A stretch of DNA of 64,000 nucleotides from Lycorma delicatula (GCF_047948215.1 NC_134461.1:126862512-126926511), one strand, 5' to 3'; positions 48,200 to 58,524 are shown, counted from the stretch's first letter. Numbers and translations: made by a program. The notes: generated by a model not told the origin, from the letters alone.

Positions 48200-50032
48200 A
48201 ATAAAAAAAATATATATATGAAGTCGGATTCGAACCGATAATTAACCTTCCCAGTGTAAATTTCAAATATTTCATTAATTAAAATTTTATTTGGCTCTAA
48301 TGCTGGAACAAATGAAAATAAGTACCATTTATGATAACTGTTGAAAAGCTCTCAATGAGGGCTTTTATTAGAAAAAGGCAGTTTTGATAAAAAGTCCAAA
48401 TTCAATTTTTTTGGATTTTGGTTCAGTCGATCAAAAGGGGAGGTGCAACAGATTTTATTTTATTTTTTTGTCTTCAGTCATTTGACTGGTTTGATGCAGC
48501 TCTCCAAGATTCCCTATCTAGTGCTAGTTGCGTTTCATTTCAGTATACCTTCTACATCCCCATCCCTAACAATTTGTTTTACATATTCCAAACGTGGCCG
48601 CCTACACAATTTTTTCCTTCTACGTGTCCTTCCAATATTAAAGCGACTATTCCAGGATGCCTTAATATGTGGCCTATAAGTCTGTCTCTTCTTTTAACTA
48701 TATTTTTCCAAATGCTTCTTCCTCCATCTATTTGCCGCAATACCTCTTCATTTGTTACTTTATCCACCCATCTGATTTTTAACATTCTCCTATAGCACCT
48801 CATTTCAAAAGCTTCTAATCTTTTCTTCTCAGATACTCCGATCGTCCAAGTTTCACTTCCATATAAAGCGACACTCCAAACATATACTTTCAAAAATCTT
48901 TTCCTGACATTTAAATTGATTTTTGATGTAAACAAATTATATTTCTTACTGAAGGCTCGTTTAGCTTGTGCTATTCGGCATTTTATATCGCTCCTGCTTC
49001 GTCCATCTTTAGTAATTCTACTTCCCAAATAACAAAATTCTTCTACCTCCATAATCTCTTCTCCTCCTATTCTCACATTCAGCGGTCCATCTTTGCTATT
49101 TCTACTGCATTTCATTACTTTTGTTTTGTTCTTGTTTATTTTCATGCGATAGTTCTTGCGTAGGACTTCATCTATGCCGTTCATTGTTTCTTCTAAATCC
49201 TTTTTACTCTAGGCTAGAATTACTATATCATCAGCAAATCGTAGCATCTTTATCTTTTCACCTTGTACTGTTACTCCGAATCTAAATTGTTCTTTAACAT
49301 CATTAACTGCTAGTTCCATGTAAAGATTAAAAAGTAACGGTGATAGGGAACATCCTTTTCAGACTCCCTTTCTTATTACGGCATCTTTCTTATGTTCTTC
49401 GATTATTACTCTTGCTGTTTGGTTCCTGTACATGTTAGCAATCGTTCTTCTATCTCTGTATTTGAACCCTAATTTTTTTTAAATGCTGAACATTTTATTC
49501 CAGTCTACGTTATCGAATGCCTTTTCTAGGTCTATAAACGCCAAGTATGTCGGTTTGTTTTTCTTTAATCTTCCTTCTACTATTAATCTGAGGCCTAAAA
49601 TTGCTTCCCTTGTCCCTATACTTTTCCTGAAACCAAATTGGTCTTCTCCTAACACTTCTTCCACTCTCCTCTCAATTCTTCTGTATAGAATTCTATTTAA
49701 GATTTTTGATGCGTGACTAGTTAAACTAATTGTTCTGTATTCTTCACATTTATCTGCCCCTGCTTTCTTTGGTATCATGACTATAACACTTTATTTGAGG
49801 TCTGACGGAACTTCCCCTTTTTACAGATCTTATAGTAGACCTAAATCCAAAATTTCAACATTCTACGGCTAATCGTTTTTGAGTTATGCAAGATACATAC
49901 AGATGTCACGCCAAAAATAGTGAAAATGTATTCAGGGATGGTCAAAATCTATATTTCTGTTGAAATCTGATAACCGAAATTTTTCGTGATTACATACTTT
50001 CTTTATTTTGTACAAGGAAGTAAGTAATGAAA
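48200..50032 (+). repeat. Repeat R1 copy interrupted by a LINE
   Basis: The R1 body (GGATTCGAACCGAT near 48227, then 'tggaacaaatgaaaataagtacc') runs to 48457. It resumes at 49823 with 'cctaaatccaaaatttcaac' and ends at TACAAGGAAGT near 50030. The gap is filled exactly by LINE copy 3. Confidence 0.75.
48458..49822 (-). pseudogene. LINE reverse transcriptase copy 3, nested in R1
   Basis: Same family as copies at 16838 and 28164. On the minus strand it begins AAAAAGGGGAAGTTCCGTCA at 49822 and encodes MIPKKAGADKCEEYRTISL (49778 onward), AFIDLEKAFDNVDW and the RT core. The tail MNGIDEVLRKNYRMKINK follows (49184-49131), with RDRLIGHILRHPGI near 48680. It ends at GAAGACAAAAAAATAAAA near 48475-48458. 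Frame breaks include an in-frame stop near 49208 in the catalytic region. Direct repeats ACAGATTTTA (48448-48457) and ACAGATCTTA (49823-49832) are its target-site duplication. Confidence 0.9.
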
Positions 50033-52065
50033 TTTTTATCCAGCTAATGTTAAAAAATATTGCGAGAAGTGTCAAATTTAATTTGCTGGTAACATAAATT
50101 AATTTTTAATAATTTAAATTCATTTTATAAATATTAAACGTAATAATTTTTCACTATTATTACTTTTAAATTCAGTGTTGTTTTTTTCTTATTATTATTT
50201 AAAGCATTTTTATCATGCAAGTATTTTAGTTAAGATTTCATAATAAGCTACCTATTGTAATGGGAACCATGATTCGACTTCTGGAAAATTTTGTCATATC
50301 TTCACCTTTTACATCCCCAGACCCAAAAACCACCGTCAGCTCAAACTTATATATATATTTCATCTTCTTGTGGACACGAAGACTGCTGTAATTTTGCGCC
50401 AATCACTTTCAAATTGTTCCTTAAAAATAACTCGTCAGAAAATATCGGTCGAGTCATTAACGCCCAAAATCAGACTATCGAGGTGGAAATGGTTGGGGGG
50501 GGCATTTTAGAAAAAAAAATATCGCTATAACCTTCTTAGTAAGGAAAATATCGAATTCGTTTAAAGTTCCAACTATTCTTTTAGATAAGAGCCTAAAACT
50601 TATCTAAGTAAAATCTTTTTATATAACCAACCATTGGCCCAGGGGGTGGAAAAAATCGGGTTTCAAAGACAAAAAAAATCATAGCTCCTTTAATAGGCAC
50701 AGTATTGAATCGGTTTAAAGTGGTTGTTAGTCCTCTAAACATTACCTAAAACCTTTGTGTGAAACAATTTTTGATATAACCAACCCTTATGGCAAGTGAT
50801 GACCAAAATGTTGCTGGAATTGTAAGAAGATGGAGCTTGTCATATACTAAACATGTGAAACTTTTTTCACATGCAACCATTATTGTATTGAGTAAATTTG
50901 AAGTTTTTCTTAACTTTAAGGTGGAAATCTTTTTTATCCCCTGCTTAGCACCGGTGAAACTACCTCTGCCTTCCAACGTGCCGAAACGGATTTTTTTTTT
51001 TTATAAAATGTATTTTCTAAAAGTTAAATAAAATACTACAGTTCATTAATGAAAAACATCGTAGCTGTTCATTTTGTTAGTGATTTTAATAATTGGAATT
51101 CTATCTATTAGATTCATTTGTTTTAAAGCTAAGATGATTTGAAGATGATTATGGAATCATCGAATCAGCTGCTATGACTAATATGGTTCCATTCCTGTAA
51201 TTTGCTGTGATTCCCACGTAATATTAACTAAGCCGAATTTAAAACGGCAGATCTGTATTGTGTAAGATTTGAAATGGCAGATGATTTAAAACAGTATTCG
51301 AGAAAGTAAAAGTAGGTGTGTTCAGTTTGTTCGTTCAAATCATAACTATCGCCATAGATGATATTAAATTGTGGCTGCTATAAGAATTATTGATTCGAAG
51401 CAGTAAAACATGGGATTCGGATTCATAGAGTTCGAACATGGAATTCGGATTCAAGCATTGAATCATCAAATCAATAGCCAACAACAATGTATATGACCTC
51501 TAGGTTCTTATAAATGATGTACGACATTTACTTTACAATTATTATATTTTGTTCACCAGTGAACAAAAATCCTGTCATTTATGGTATGCTGCTGTACAGT
51601 AAATAAGATTATTGATTGTGGTTGTTGGGTACTACTTAAACTGATATTTTTTATGTTCAGGTTTTTTTTTCTGATAGTAAAGCATAAATAATACAGTTGA
51701 TTATATTTTCTTTTACCAGTTAATTTTTTCCAGAAATCCCTTTTTGTGTTTGTTAAAAAAAATGATTTCTTTTTATTGAAGAAATTTTTTTAAATTTAAG
51801 TCTGCCTGCTTGAATTTCTAAAAAAAATTGTTTACCAGGATTTCAAAAATCGGGAATGAATTTAATAATAAGTTTTAATTATTTAATTCCAAGTAATTTA
51901 AAAATGGCATCCATTATTATTTCCTGATAGACATTATAGTGTTCCAGGAGGTGTTGGCCAAACTTAGTGACTGATTCACAGAATAAAAGTAAACAGAAAA
52001 GTTAATAATAATAATAAAAATAATTTTTTAATTCAATTAGTGAAGGGAGTGAATTGTGAACAATC
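50033..52065. other. Intronic stretch, part less AT-rich and repeat-like
   Basis: Around 50230-51000 the sequence is less AT-rich and has recurring phrases ('tataaccaacc' near 50626 and 50776). It has the look of a dispersed repeat, but no coding signature was found. The rest is AT-rich. Confidence 0.35.
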
Positions 52066-52071
52066 CCAAAA

Positions 52072-52109
52072 TTTTCAGACCTCATGACAAAAATCATGAG
52101 GTCTGAAAA
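52072..52109. repeat. Perfect hairpin, 16-bp arms, 6-nt loop
   Basis: Arms 52072-52087 (TTTTCAGACCTCATGA) and 52094-52109 are exact reverse complements around CAAAAA. It stands alone in intron 1, about 590 bp upstream of exon 2. Confidence 0.9.
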
Positions 52110-52698
52110 GTGTTATTGTGTTATTGAAAAGTCACAAAGGTAGATAGGGCATTTGTCCAAATGAACTTTTTTGTTTATTTTGATTTCCTAATCCAATTCC
52201 TTAAGTTTTGTTAATACCTGTGTTCTGTATGACAAAACATACGAAAAAACTACAACCACTGTATAGAGAAGTTGGATCATGGCTTCTTGCTAACTAGGAA
52301 ATAGGATCACCACTCCCAATCTGCGATCAGGAAAATTGCAGCAGGATGACTAATGTGCACACTTTTGGTGTTTGGTGTATTAAAAGTGTTTTAGGACCAT
52401 CTTAATCTTTTTTTTTTTACTGTCTTAATTTATTTCAGTTTATATTTTATGAAATACTAAGTTAAAATTATTCAAGTGTAGGGTTTCGTGGTTCTTAATA
52501 GTTGATCTGTAAATCATTTGTATCCAAGAATTTCATTATAAATTTTGGTGAAAAACTGTTTTACTTCAAGTTTAGATTGTTAGTAAGTTAAGATTAAGGA
52601 GGCTTGGATTAATGGAAGTATTTTTTTTGGTTGAGAAAATAACAAATATAATAAAATTATATGCATTCAATTTATTGATCTCTTTATATTTGTTTCAG

Positions 52699-52896
52699 AC
52701 ATCACAAGAAAATGTAGAATTAATTCCCACTAGAACTACAAAAGTAGCTACATCCAAACCAGCAGCAAATCCTCTACAGTTTATTAAAGTTGGACCTTGT
52801 AATCTTTATCGATCGGCACAAGAGCAACTTAAAAAAGTTGAAGAAGTAAAGAAAGTTAAAAAAGAAGTCAGAGATGAAGCAGAAGATTGGCAGTCT
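52699..52896 (+). CDS. LMO7/LIMCH1-like protein, coding exon 2 (66 codons)
   Basis: An acceptor (TTTGTTTCAG ending 52698) and a donor (GTGAGT at 52897) bound a 198-bp exon, phase 0 at both ends. It encodes 66 residues. The first half is polar with Thr/Pro, then comes NPLQFIKVGPCNLYRSAQEQ, a short non-charged block that looks conserved. After it follows a Lys/Glu-rich helix (KKVEEVKKVKKEVRDEAEDW), which leads into the Trp-containing segment that continues in exon 3. The exon 2-3 join reads ...DEAEDWQS-NLDDWK..., matching the start of the LMO7/LIMCH1-type DUF4757 region. Family assignment is from memory of the motif. Coding status is strong because the frame is open, splice sites are consensus and codon use is not AT-driven. 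Confidence 0.8.
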
Positions 52897-54048
52897 GTGA
52901 GTATTGTGTTTTGCTGCATTCTATTTTACAATATATAAATATATGTATATATTTATATATGAATTTATCGTGTGTGTTTGTAAATTTTGTGGATTTGAAA
53001 AGGTAATTATCAAATACTTTAAGTGTAACATTAAAAATATATCTATACACCAAAAGTCAAATTGATTAAAGCAGTCTTGAAGAATTCTAACAGAATTATT
53101 ATAAATTTAATCTTCTTTTGTTTACTTTTATTAGTTAAATGGAATGGAGATGTTTGTATGGAATTACATCTTAATATTTTTTGTTTTGTATTCAGTGTTT
53201 TATATTATATATATATATATTTTGTTATTTTTGGGATTATTTTTTTATTTTTCATTAGTTAATAAAAAAAAAAATCAAGTTTATAAACAATGATAATTTA
53301 TTAAAATGAATGCTCCTTTATTAATAAGTAATGCTTGATAAAAATTGAATGAGCAGAATAAATTTTTTGATGGATGTTAAGTAGAATGAATTTTTGTAAA
53401 TTTTATAAATAATTGTTATAATTTGGAAGTCGCAACTGTATTATTATAATTCAGCTGTCATTGTTCTATTCAGTGTGGTCCTTGACTCAAAAACCCCATA
53501 TGTCACTTAAAATTACTAAACTTGGATTAGATTTAACATAGCAAATCAAATTAATGTTGGTGCCGTATATACCTTACCAACCAACTTTGTTTATGTCATA
53601 TTTCATCCATGCAGCTTCCTGTTTCCACCATATCAATGGCAATGATGGGTGTTTTAAAATATGAACACATGCTGCAGGAAAGGCTGCCATTACTAGATTT
53701 TTGTTATTAAAGATTTTGTTATTCTAAAAGGTATACTGATGGCAGTTTAGACTTCTCAGAAATAATAATGTATAATATAAACTCTGTGGCATTTACCCAG
53801 GAATGGTTGAATAAGAAACTAATTTCAGATGATATTGAGAGTGTATTTAATTTAAAGTGGAGACAACTTGGCTGCTGTTGATCCAAAGAATTTAATAGAT
53901 ATGAATGTTAAAGATTTTGACAGTTGTATGAAAAGTAAACTAATTAAATCTATAATTTAATAATCTAATAATCTAATCTTGTATAAAAGTAAACTAAAGT
54001 AAATCTAATTTTATACTTCCCTTAAGAAAGTAAAATCATCTTGGGTTG
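52897..54048 (+). other. First part of intron 2, no recognised features
   Basis: AT-rich sequence after the GTGAGT donor. Part of 53440-53900 is less AT-rich and has the look of an old transposon piece, but nothing could be identified. Confidence 0.4.
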
Positions 54049-54050
54049 TA

Positions 54051-54990
54051 CAGGGTGCCTTGGCAAAAAGTATCCGAGCGTAACAACGCTCGGATACTTT
54101 TTGCCAACTTACTTTTTGCCATACTTTTTGCGTATACACGAATATTAAGAGAACCAATTAATGTAATTTAATTTTTTTTCTAATAAACACATAAACTCGC
54201 CAAGTTTTAATATTGGTTATTCAAATCTATGCACCTTTTTTTAGTTTGGAAGACAACAAAAAGATAATCTAACTCTTGCCAGGTGTTTAGGAGGCATCTA
54301 CGGCATCATTAGACTAACAGCTTCAACAATTCTGTTGTAAATTGCCAAATCTTGAACTTGTCTTTGTACCCACATTTTTTAATAAATCTCCAAGCAAAAA
54401 AGTCCAATATTGATATCTGGAGAACTCTGTGGCCATGCAGTTGGACCTCCTTGTCCGATCCAAAATTTGGAGATAGTTTTGTTCAAGAACATGGTAACTT
54501 CTTGATGAAAGTGGTGGAATACCATTATTTTGTTGGAAACTTAACCCTTCAGGAATCTGAGGAACAGCAAAGTTCTCAAGCATGTTGAGGTATGTGGGTC
54601 CTGTCACAGTGTGCTTCATGAAAAAAATAACAGACTGATGATGCCAATTTTGTGCACTCCTAACCAGACAAGACCTTTGGTATGTCCCTATCATTTTAAA
54701 TTATTGTATGGGGATTTTCAGTACCCCTAAATTCGACAATTGTGTGTTAATTTTCCACATATATAAAAGGTTGCCTCATCACTAAATAATAGCATATCAA
54801 GATTATTAAGATTGTTTTCAACACAGTGCATTACGTCTGTAGCAAACTTATATCATAGGCGGCAACATTTGGTTTAATGTGGTGGAGTAGTTGTTACTTG
54901 TACACTCACAAATGGAGCCACTTATGAACAATGTTGTGAACAGTGGAATGAGGAATTTGCAGTTCATAACTATTTTTTTTTCAAGATTTA
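54051..54990 (-). pseudogene. Mariner-type transposon remnant with a hairpin at its end
   Basis: The left end is CAGGGTGCCTTGGCAAAAAG after a TA (54049-54050). The minus strand encodes FFMKHTVTGPTYLNMLENFA (near 54620), then PQIPEGLSFQQNNGIPP, where the usual QQDGAPPH has lost its Asp (Asn instead). Further on are degenerate pieces of the third-Asp region. The right end was not found. The end repeat carries a perfect inverted duplication (54061-54106). Confidence 0.7.
54061..54106. repeat. Perfect hairpin, 21-bp arms, 4-nt loop
   Basis: Arms 54061-54081 (TGGCAAAAAGTATCCGAGCG plus T) and 54086-54106 are exact reverse complements around AACA. Further partial copies of ACTTTTTGCC follow at about 54111-54130. 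It lies in the terminal repeat of the mariner-type remnant. Confidence 0.9.
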
Positions 54991-55540
54991 ATAAAATTAA
55001 ATTAAAATAAAATTACAATTTTCGAAAAGCAATAATTTTATCACTCATTATTATGATTAGCATGAGGAACAATATGAAAGATTTTATTCTTCATAATAAT
55101 AGTAAATTTAACGATCAAAATGAATAAATTAATGCACATTTTAATACTACCAATTTTTAAATAACTATTTATGTTTTTGTGACATGATGTTGATTGGTCA
55201 TCTCCTTTTTCTTTGTTCCTCTACTTACAATTCTATAATAGCTTTCAACAACTTTGTACTTATTCATCCTTAAGTAGTAATTGTAATTTTTCATTGAAAA
55301 ATTAAAAAAAAATTATATTACTTTCTTCCACATCCATTAATTTTCTTATTTTTATGTTTCTTGTCCTTTTAGATTTCTTCACAGATCTTCTCCAAAATGC
55401 AAATGACCGTTCTGGTTATCTCTTTTTCACTATCCATGTTATTGCACCACATTTCTCAAATGGTTTTACAAATAATAGTTCTATTAACTCACTGGATGAT
55501 TTATGTAATGGCCAAATCATCATTGCAAATCAACTTTTTT

Positions 55541-55765
55541 AATGGTTGATTTTCAAATGGTTGAGTGAGATTCAAATCCTAGTAAAGGTAAATTATTTTT
55601 TATAGAGATTTGAATCCTAGACAGTGGATACTGGTATACTTTAGTAGTTGGGATTTAATTAACCACTCATTTCAGGAATGGTCAGGTCAACCTGAGTCTA
55701 AAAAAGATTCTACCTCATTTATATGTCATAGATCATCCTCATCTCATTGCGCCTTGGGGTTGTTT
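55541..55765 (+). mobile_element. SINE family A, 5'-truncated diverged copy
   Basis: Starts close to the B-box region (GATTCAAATCCTAGTAAAGG near 55569) and follows the family A body ('gtggatactggtatactttag', 'gattctacctcatttatatg'). The head is missing and divergence is higher than in the other copies. Confidence 0.65.
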
Positions 55766-56015
55766 ATAGTTCAGAAGTTGAAAAATTGTAATGTACACAC
55801 TACGAATAGTAAAATAAAAAAATTATTTTTCCTCTAAAAAACAGAACTTAAAATTCAAATGATTTTTACTCTAAATAGTGTTTCCTTATGATTTCCGTTA
55901 TTAAATTGTCTTTAACAGTTAAATTTCAGTAAATGTGATTTGCTTACATCAAAACACTGTTTGTTGTGTATAAACTATTATATATATTTCAACTATTTTT
56001 TTTTCTTTTCTGTAG

Positions 56016-56158
56016 AATTTGGATGACTGGAAGTGCAGCAGGAGGAAGAAGCAAGAACATATTATAGAAAGGGTGGTTGAGGTCAAAAAATTAGAATTGG
56101 AGGAACATGATCGTAATAGAAGACGCTCTAAAACTTTTAGTGAGATGATGGAAGAAAG
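56016..56158 (+). CDS. LMO7/LIMCH1-like protein, coding exon 3 (DUF4757-type segment)
   Basis: A strong acceptor (long T/C run, then TGTAG ending 56015) and a donor GTTAGT (56159) bound a 143-bp exon in phase 0 at the start and phase 2 at the end. It encodes 47 residues plus two bases of a further codon. NLDDWKCSRRKKQEHIIERV is followed by a Glu/Lys-rich helix, then RRRSKTFSEMMEE. The order Trp-Lys-x-x-Arg-Arg, a charged helix and a 'KT(F/Y)xExxEE' ending is what I recall of LMO7/LIMCH1 proteins and Drosophila smallish, which are actomyosin and junction-associated LIM proteins. The LIM domain would be encoded far downstream. Alternatives are another coiled-coil cytoskeletal protein. Confidence 0.75.
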
Positions 56159-56539
56159 GTTAGTTTAAAGATAGAATATTAATAAAAAGTTTGTTTTCTG
56201 TATGATTATTTCATTACAATTTAAATCACATTAGATAATTAAAAATTTTCCTTCTAAGAATGTATTATTTCTCAACAAAAAAGAGTATATTAATTTGTTG
56301 CATTTCACTATCTATCCAATTCTTTATTATGGTTGTAATCTGTGTAAAATGCCTGACATACAAGAGTGGTCTAGTAACAGAAAGATGTATTTTTCTGTTA
56401 AATTAATGATGTTCGCTATTCATGGTTTGGTATATAACATACAACAGATTTAAACTCAAAAAATTGTTTTTAATTATACGTGTAGAACATAAATCATTGA
56501 ATGTATGAGTAAATGAAAATGTTTAATTCCTGTATTATA

Positions 56540-57525
56540 CAGAATGTTTCTAAAATGGTGGGCTGGCTATATTTTTTTGGATTCTTCTTGTAAAACTAAA
56601 CAAAAAAATCCTTGGGAAAATGGCAATTTCTCCTTCGTTCTCCTCTGTCCACCATTTTTAATTTTTATGTAAAAATTTATATTTCAAGTTTGGATTGAGT
56701 AATCTCATTAATATTTGGTAAGTGTCTTGGTAATAAAGTTTTGAAATTGGAAAAAAAATCAGGGCTTAAATATGTTTACAAATTACAAAATGGCGGCCAT
56801 GTTTATTTTTCAATCTGTTGCATCTTCATAAATATTAGTTTTATCAAAATTTATGTTATTTGCTAAAATATTAAGCCTTTTATTTTGAACGAAATGATAT
56901 TTTATTTTTTTAAATCTGTCAACAAATAGCTTAGTTATGGCAGGAAATTCATGTTGTAATTTTGTGTCTGTTTTCATGTCCTCCACTTTACGTTCAATTC
57001 AATTAAATACTAATTGTTTTTATTTATTGTTAATTCTAGTATTGCAAATTAGTATCAACTTAAGTAATAATTTTCTCACAATAAAAGATCTAATAATTGT
57101 GACACAAAATTACATCAATTTTCTCCCATAACTCAACTATCTGTTAACCTATTTAAAAAAAATAAAATGTCTTTTTTTTAAATAAAAGGTTTAATATTTT
57201 AGAAAATAACATAGATTTTGATAAAACTAGTATTTATGGAGATGTAACGGATTGAAAAATAAACATGGCCGCCATTTTGTAATTTGTAAACATATTTAAG
57301 CCCTGATTTTTTGCTAATTTTAAAATTACTACAAAGGTGCTTACCAATATTAATGCGATTCTTCTATTCAAACTTGAGACATAAATTGGTGTATAAAAAT
57401 AATAAAATGGTGAACAGGGAGAGTGAAAAGGAGAAATTGCCATTTTTCCTAAGGATATTTTTTGTTTAATTTTATAAGTAGAATCCAAAAACATATAGTC
57501 AACTCACTATTTAAGAAACACCCTG
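56540..57525. mobile_element. Foldback element of about 1 kb with very long arms
   Basis: The element is an imperfect palindrome centred near 57030, each arm roughly 430 bp. Ends read CAGAATGTTTCTAAAATGG (left) and, on the other strand, CAGGGTGTTTCTTAAATAG (right). Matching inner pairs include 'atggcaatttctcct', 'caaaatggcggccatgttta' and, close to the centre, 'tgtaattttgtgtc'. No coding capacity. The CAGGGTG start is compatible with a Tc1/mariner-type MITE, but no clean TA duplication is visible. Confidence 0.8.
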
Positions 57526-57658
57526 AGTTTATTGATGGTATATTTAGTTATTTATTTAAACATCTATTAAATTAATTTTTGAGAAATTTTCATCGTGTAT
57601 TAAAATAGGATAGTCTAATATAACAGTAGATGAAAATGTTTGTTATCTAGTCAGTAAA

Positions 57659-57762
57659 ATTATTAAGGATGTATCATCCTTAATAATGATAATAATTATT
57701 AAGGATAATCATCCTTAATAAGAAAAAACTAAGGATGAACTATCTCATCCTTAGTTTTTTCT
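57659..57762. repeat. Three adjacent perfect hairpins
   Basis: Hairpin 1 has arms 57659-57671 and 57675-57687 (13 bp, loop TAT). Hairpin 2 has arms 57696-57706 and 57711-57721 (11 bp, loop AATC). Hairpin 3 has arms 57721-57738 and 57745-57762 (18 bp, loop ACTATC). All contain AAGGAT/ATCCTT and look like successive copies of one another. Confidence 0.9.
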
Positions 57763-58200
57763 TCCTTACATCATTATAAGGAAGACATAAAGAACAGTTC
57801 AGTACAATCGAAATAGTTTCCTTGTTGAAAAGACATTGCATATCTCAAACACACTCCCAAATCAAAATACGTTTTATTAAATATTTTTATTAAGAGATAA
57901 ATAAAGTTTTATTGCAGAGAAACATGGAGAATAAGAAATTCTGTTGCATTGTTTAAAAATTTAGTTTTATTGAATAGTGTTAAATTAGAGAGCTCAATAA
58001 AGTCAAAAAGGTTGAGATACTAACATAAATTTTAGATAAGCAAGTTTGTAACAAATTAGTTGTAAATTATTTTGGCCAACCATATATTAAGATCCCTACA
58101 ATCAGTAATAGGAAGTAAAAATATACAAAGAGATAACTATATAAAAAAGTAAGAGAAATATATATATAAAGTAATATTGAAAGAAATGAAAAAATCAAAT
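57763..58200. other. AT-rich intronic stretch
   Basis: No recognised feature. Confidence 0.4.
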
Positions 58201-58201
58201 C

Positions 58202-58202
<1 letters not shown>

Positions 58203-58237
<35 letters not shown>

Positions 58238-58520
58238 AACTCAAATGAACACAGTGTAAAGTTTGATAAAACATTAACAAAATGAACATTACGGAACTTC
58301 ATAAAATGTAACCTTTCCCATTTACCCTTCCCCCTTTCCTTTCCCGTATTAATTTCCCCATTTTCCATTTCCCATTTTCCTGTTTCATTTTTACCATATT
58401 TCCTGTCCCTTTTCCCCCATTTCCTCCCCCTTTCCCTGTACAGGCACATATGTGTATGTGTTCATATTTTCCTCCCTTTTCCATATGTACAGGCACATAT
58501 GTGTATGTGTTCATATTTTC
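58203..58520 (-). repeat. Purine-tract repeat (R3), minus copy, plus 50-bp tandem duplication
   Basis: Reading the minus strand, a purine tract (complement of 58316-58436) is followed by the text 'gaacttcc/ggaagttc'-type segment (58290-58305), a fragment shared with 34205-34255, and the (AT)n end (58203-58226). On the left of the tract in this orientation, a unit beginning TGTACAGGCACATATGTGTA is present twice, at 58437 and 58487, a 50-bp tandem duplication. Confidence 0.65.
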
Positions 58521-58524
58521 TTTG

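Noticed and set aside
52612..52698. Extension of exon 2 upstream to an ATG at 52612
   Set aside because: A good acceptor (TTTCAG) ends at 52698, and the upstream residues are AT-driven and hydrophobic, unlike the exon.
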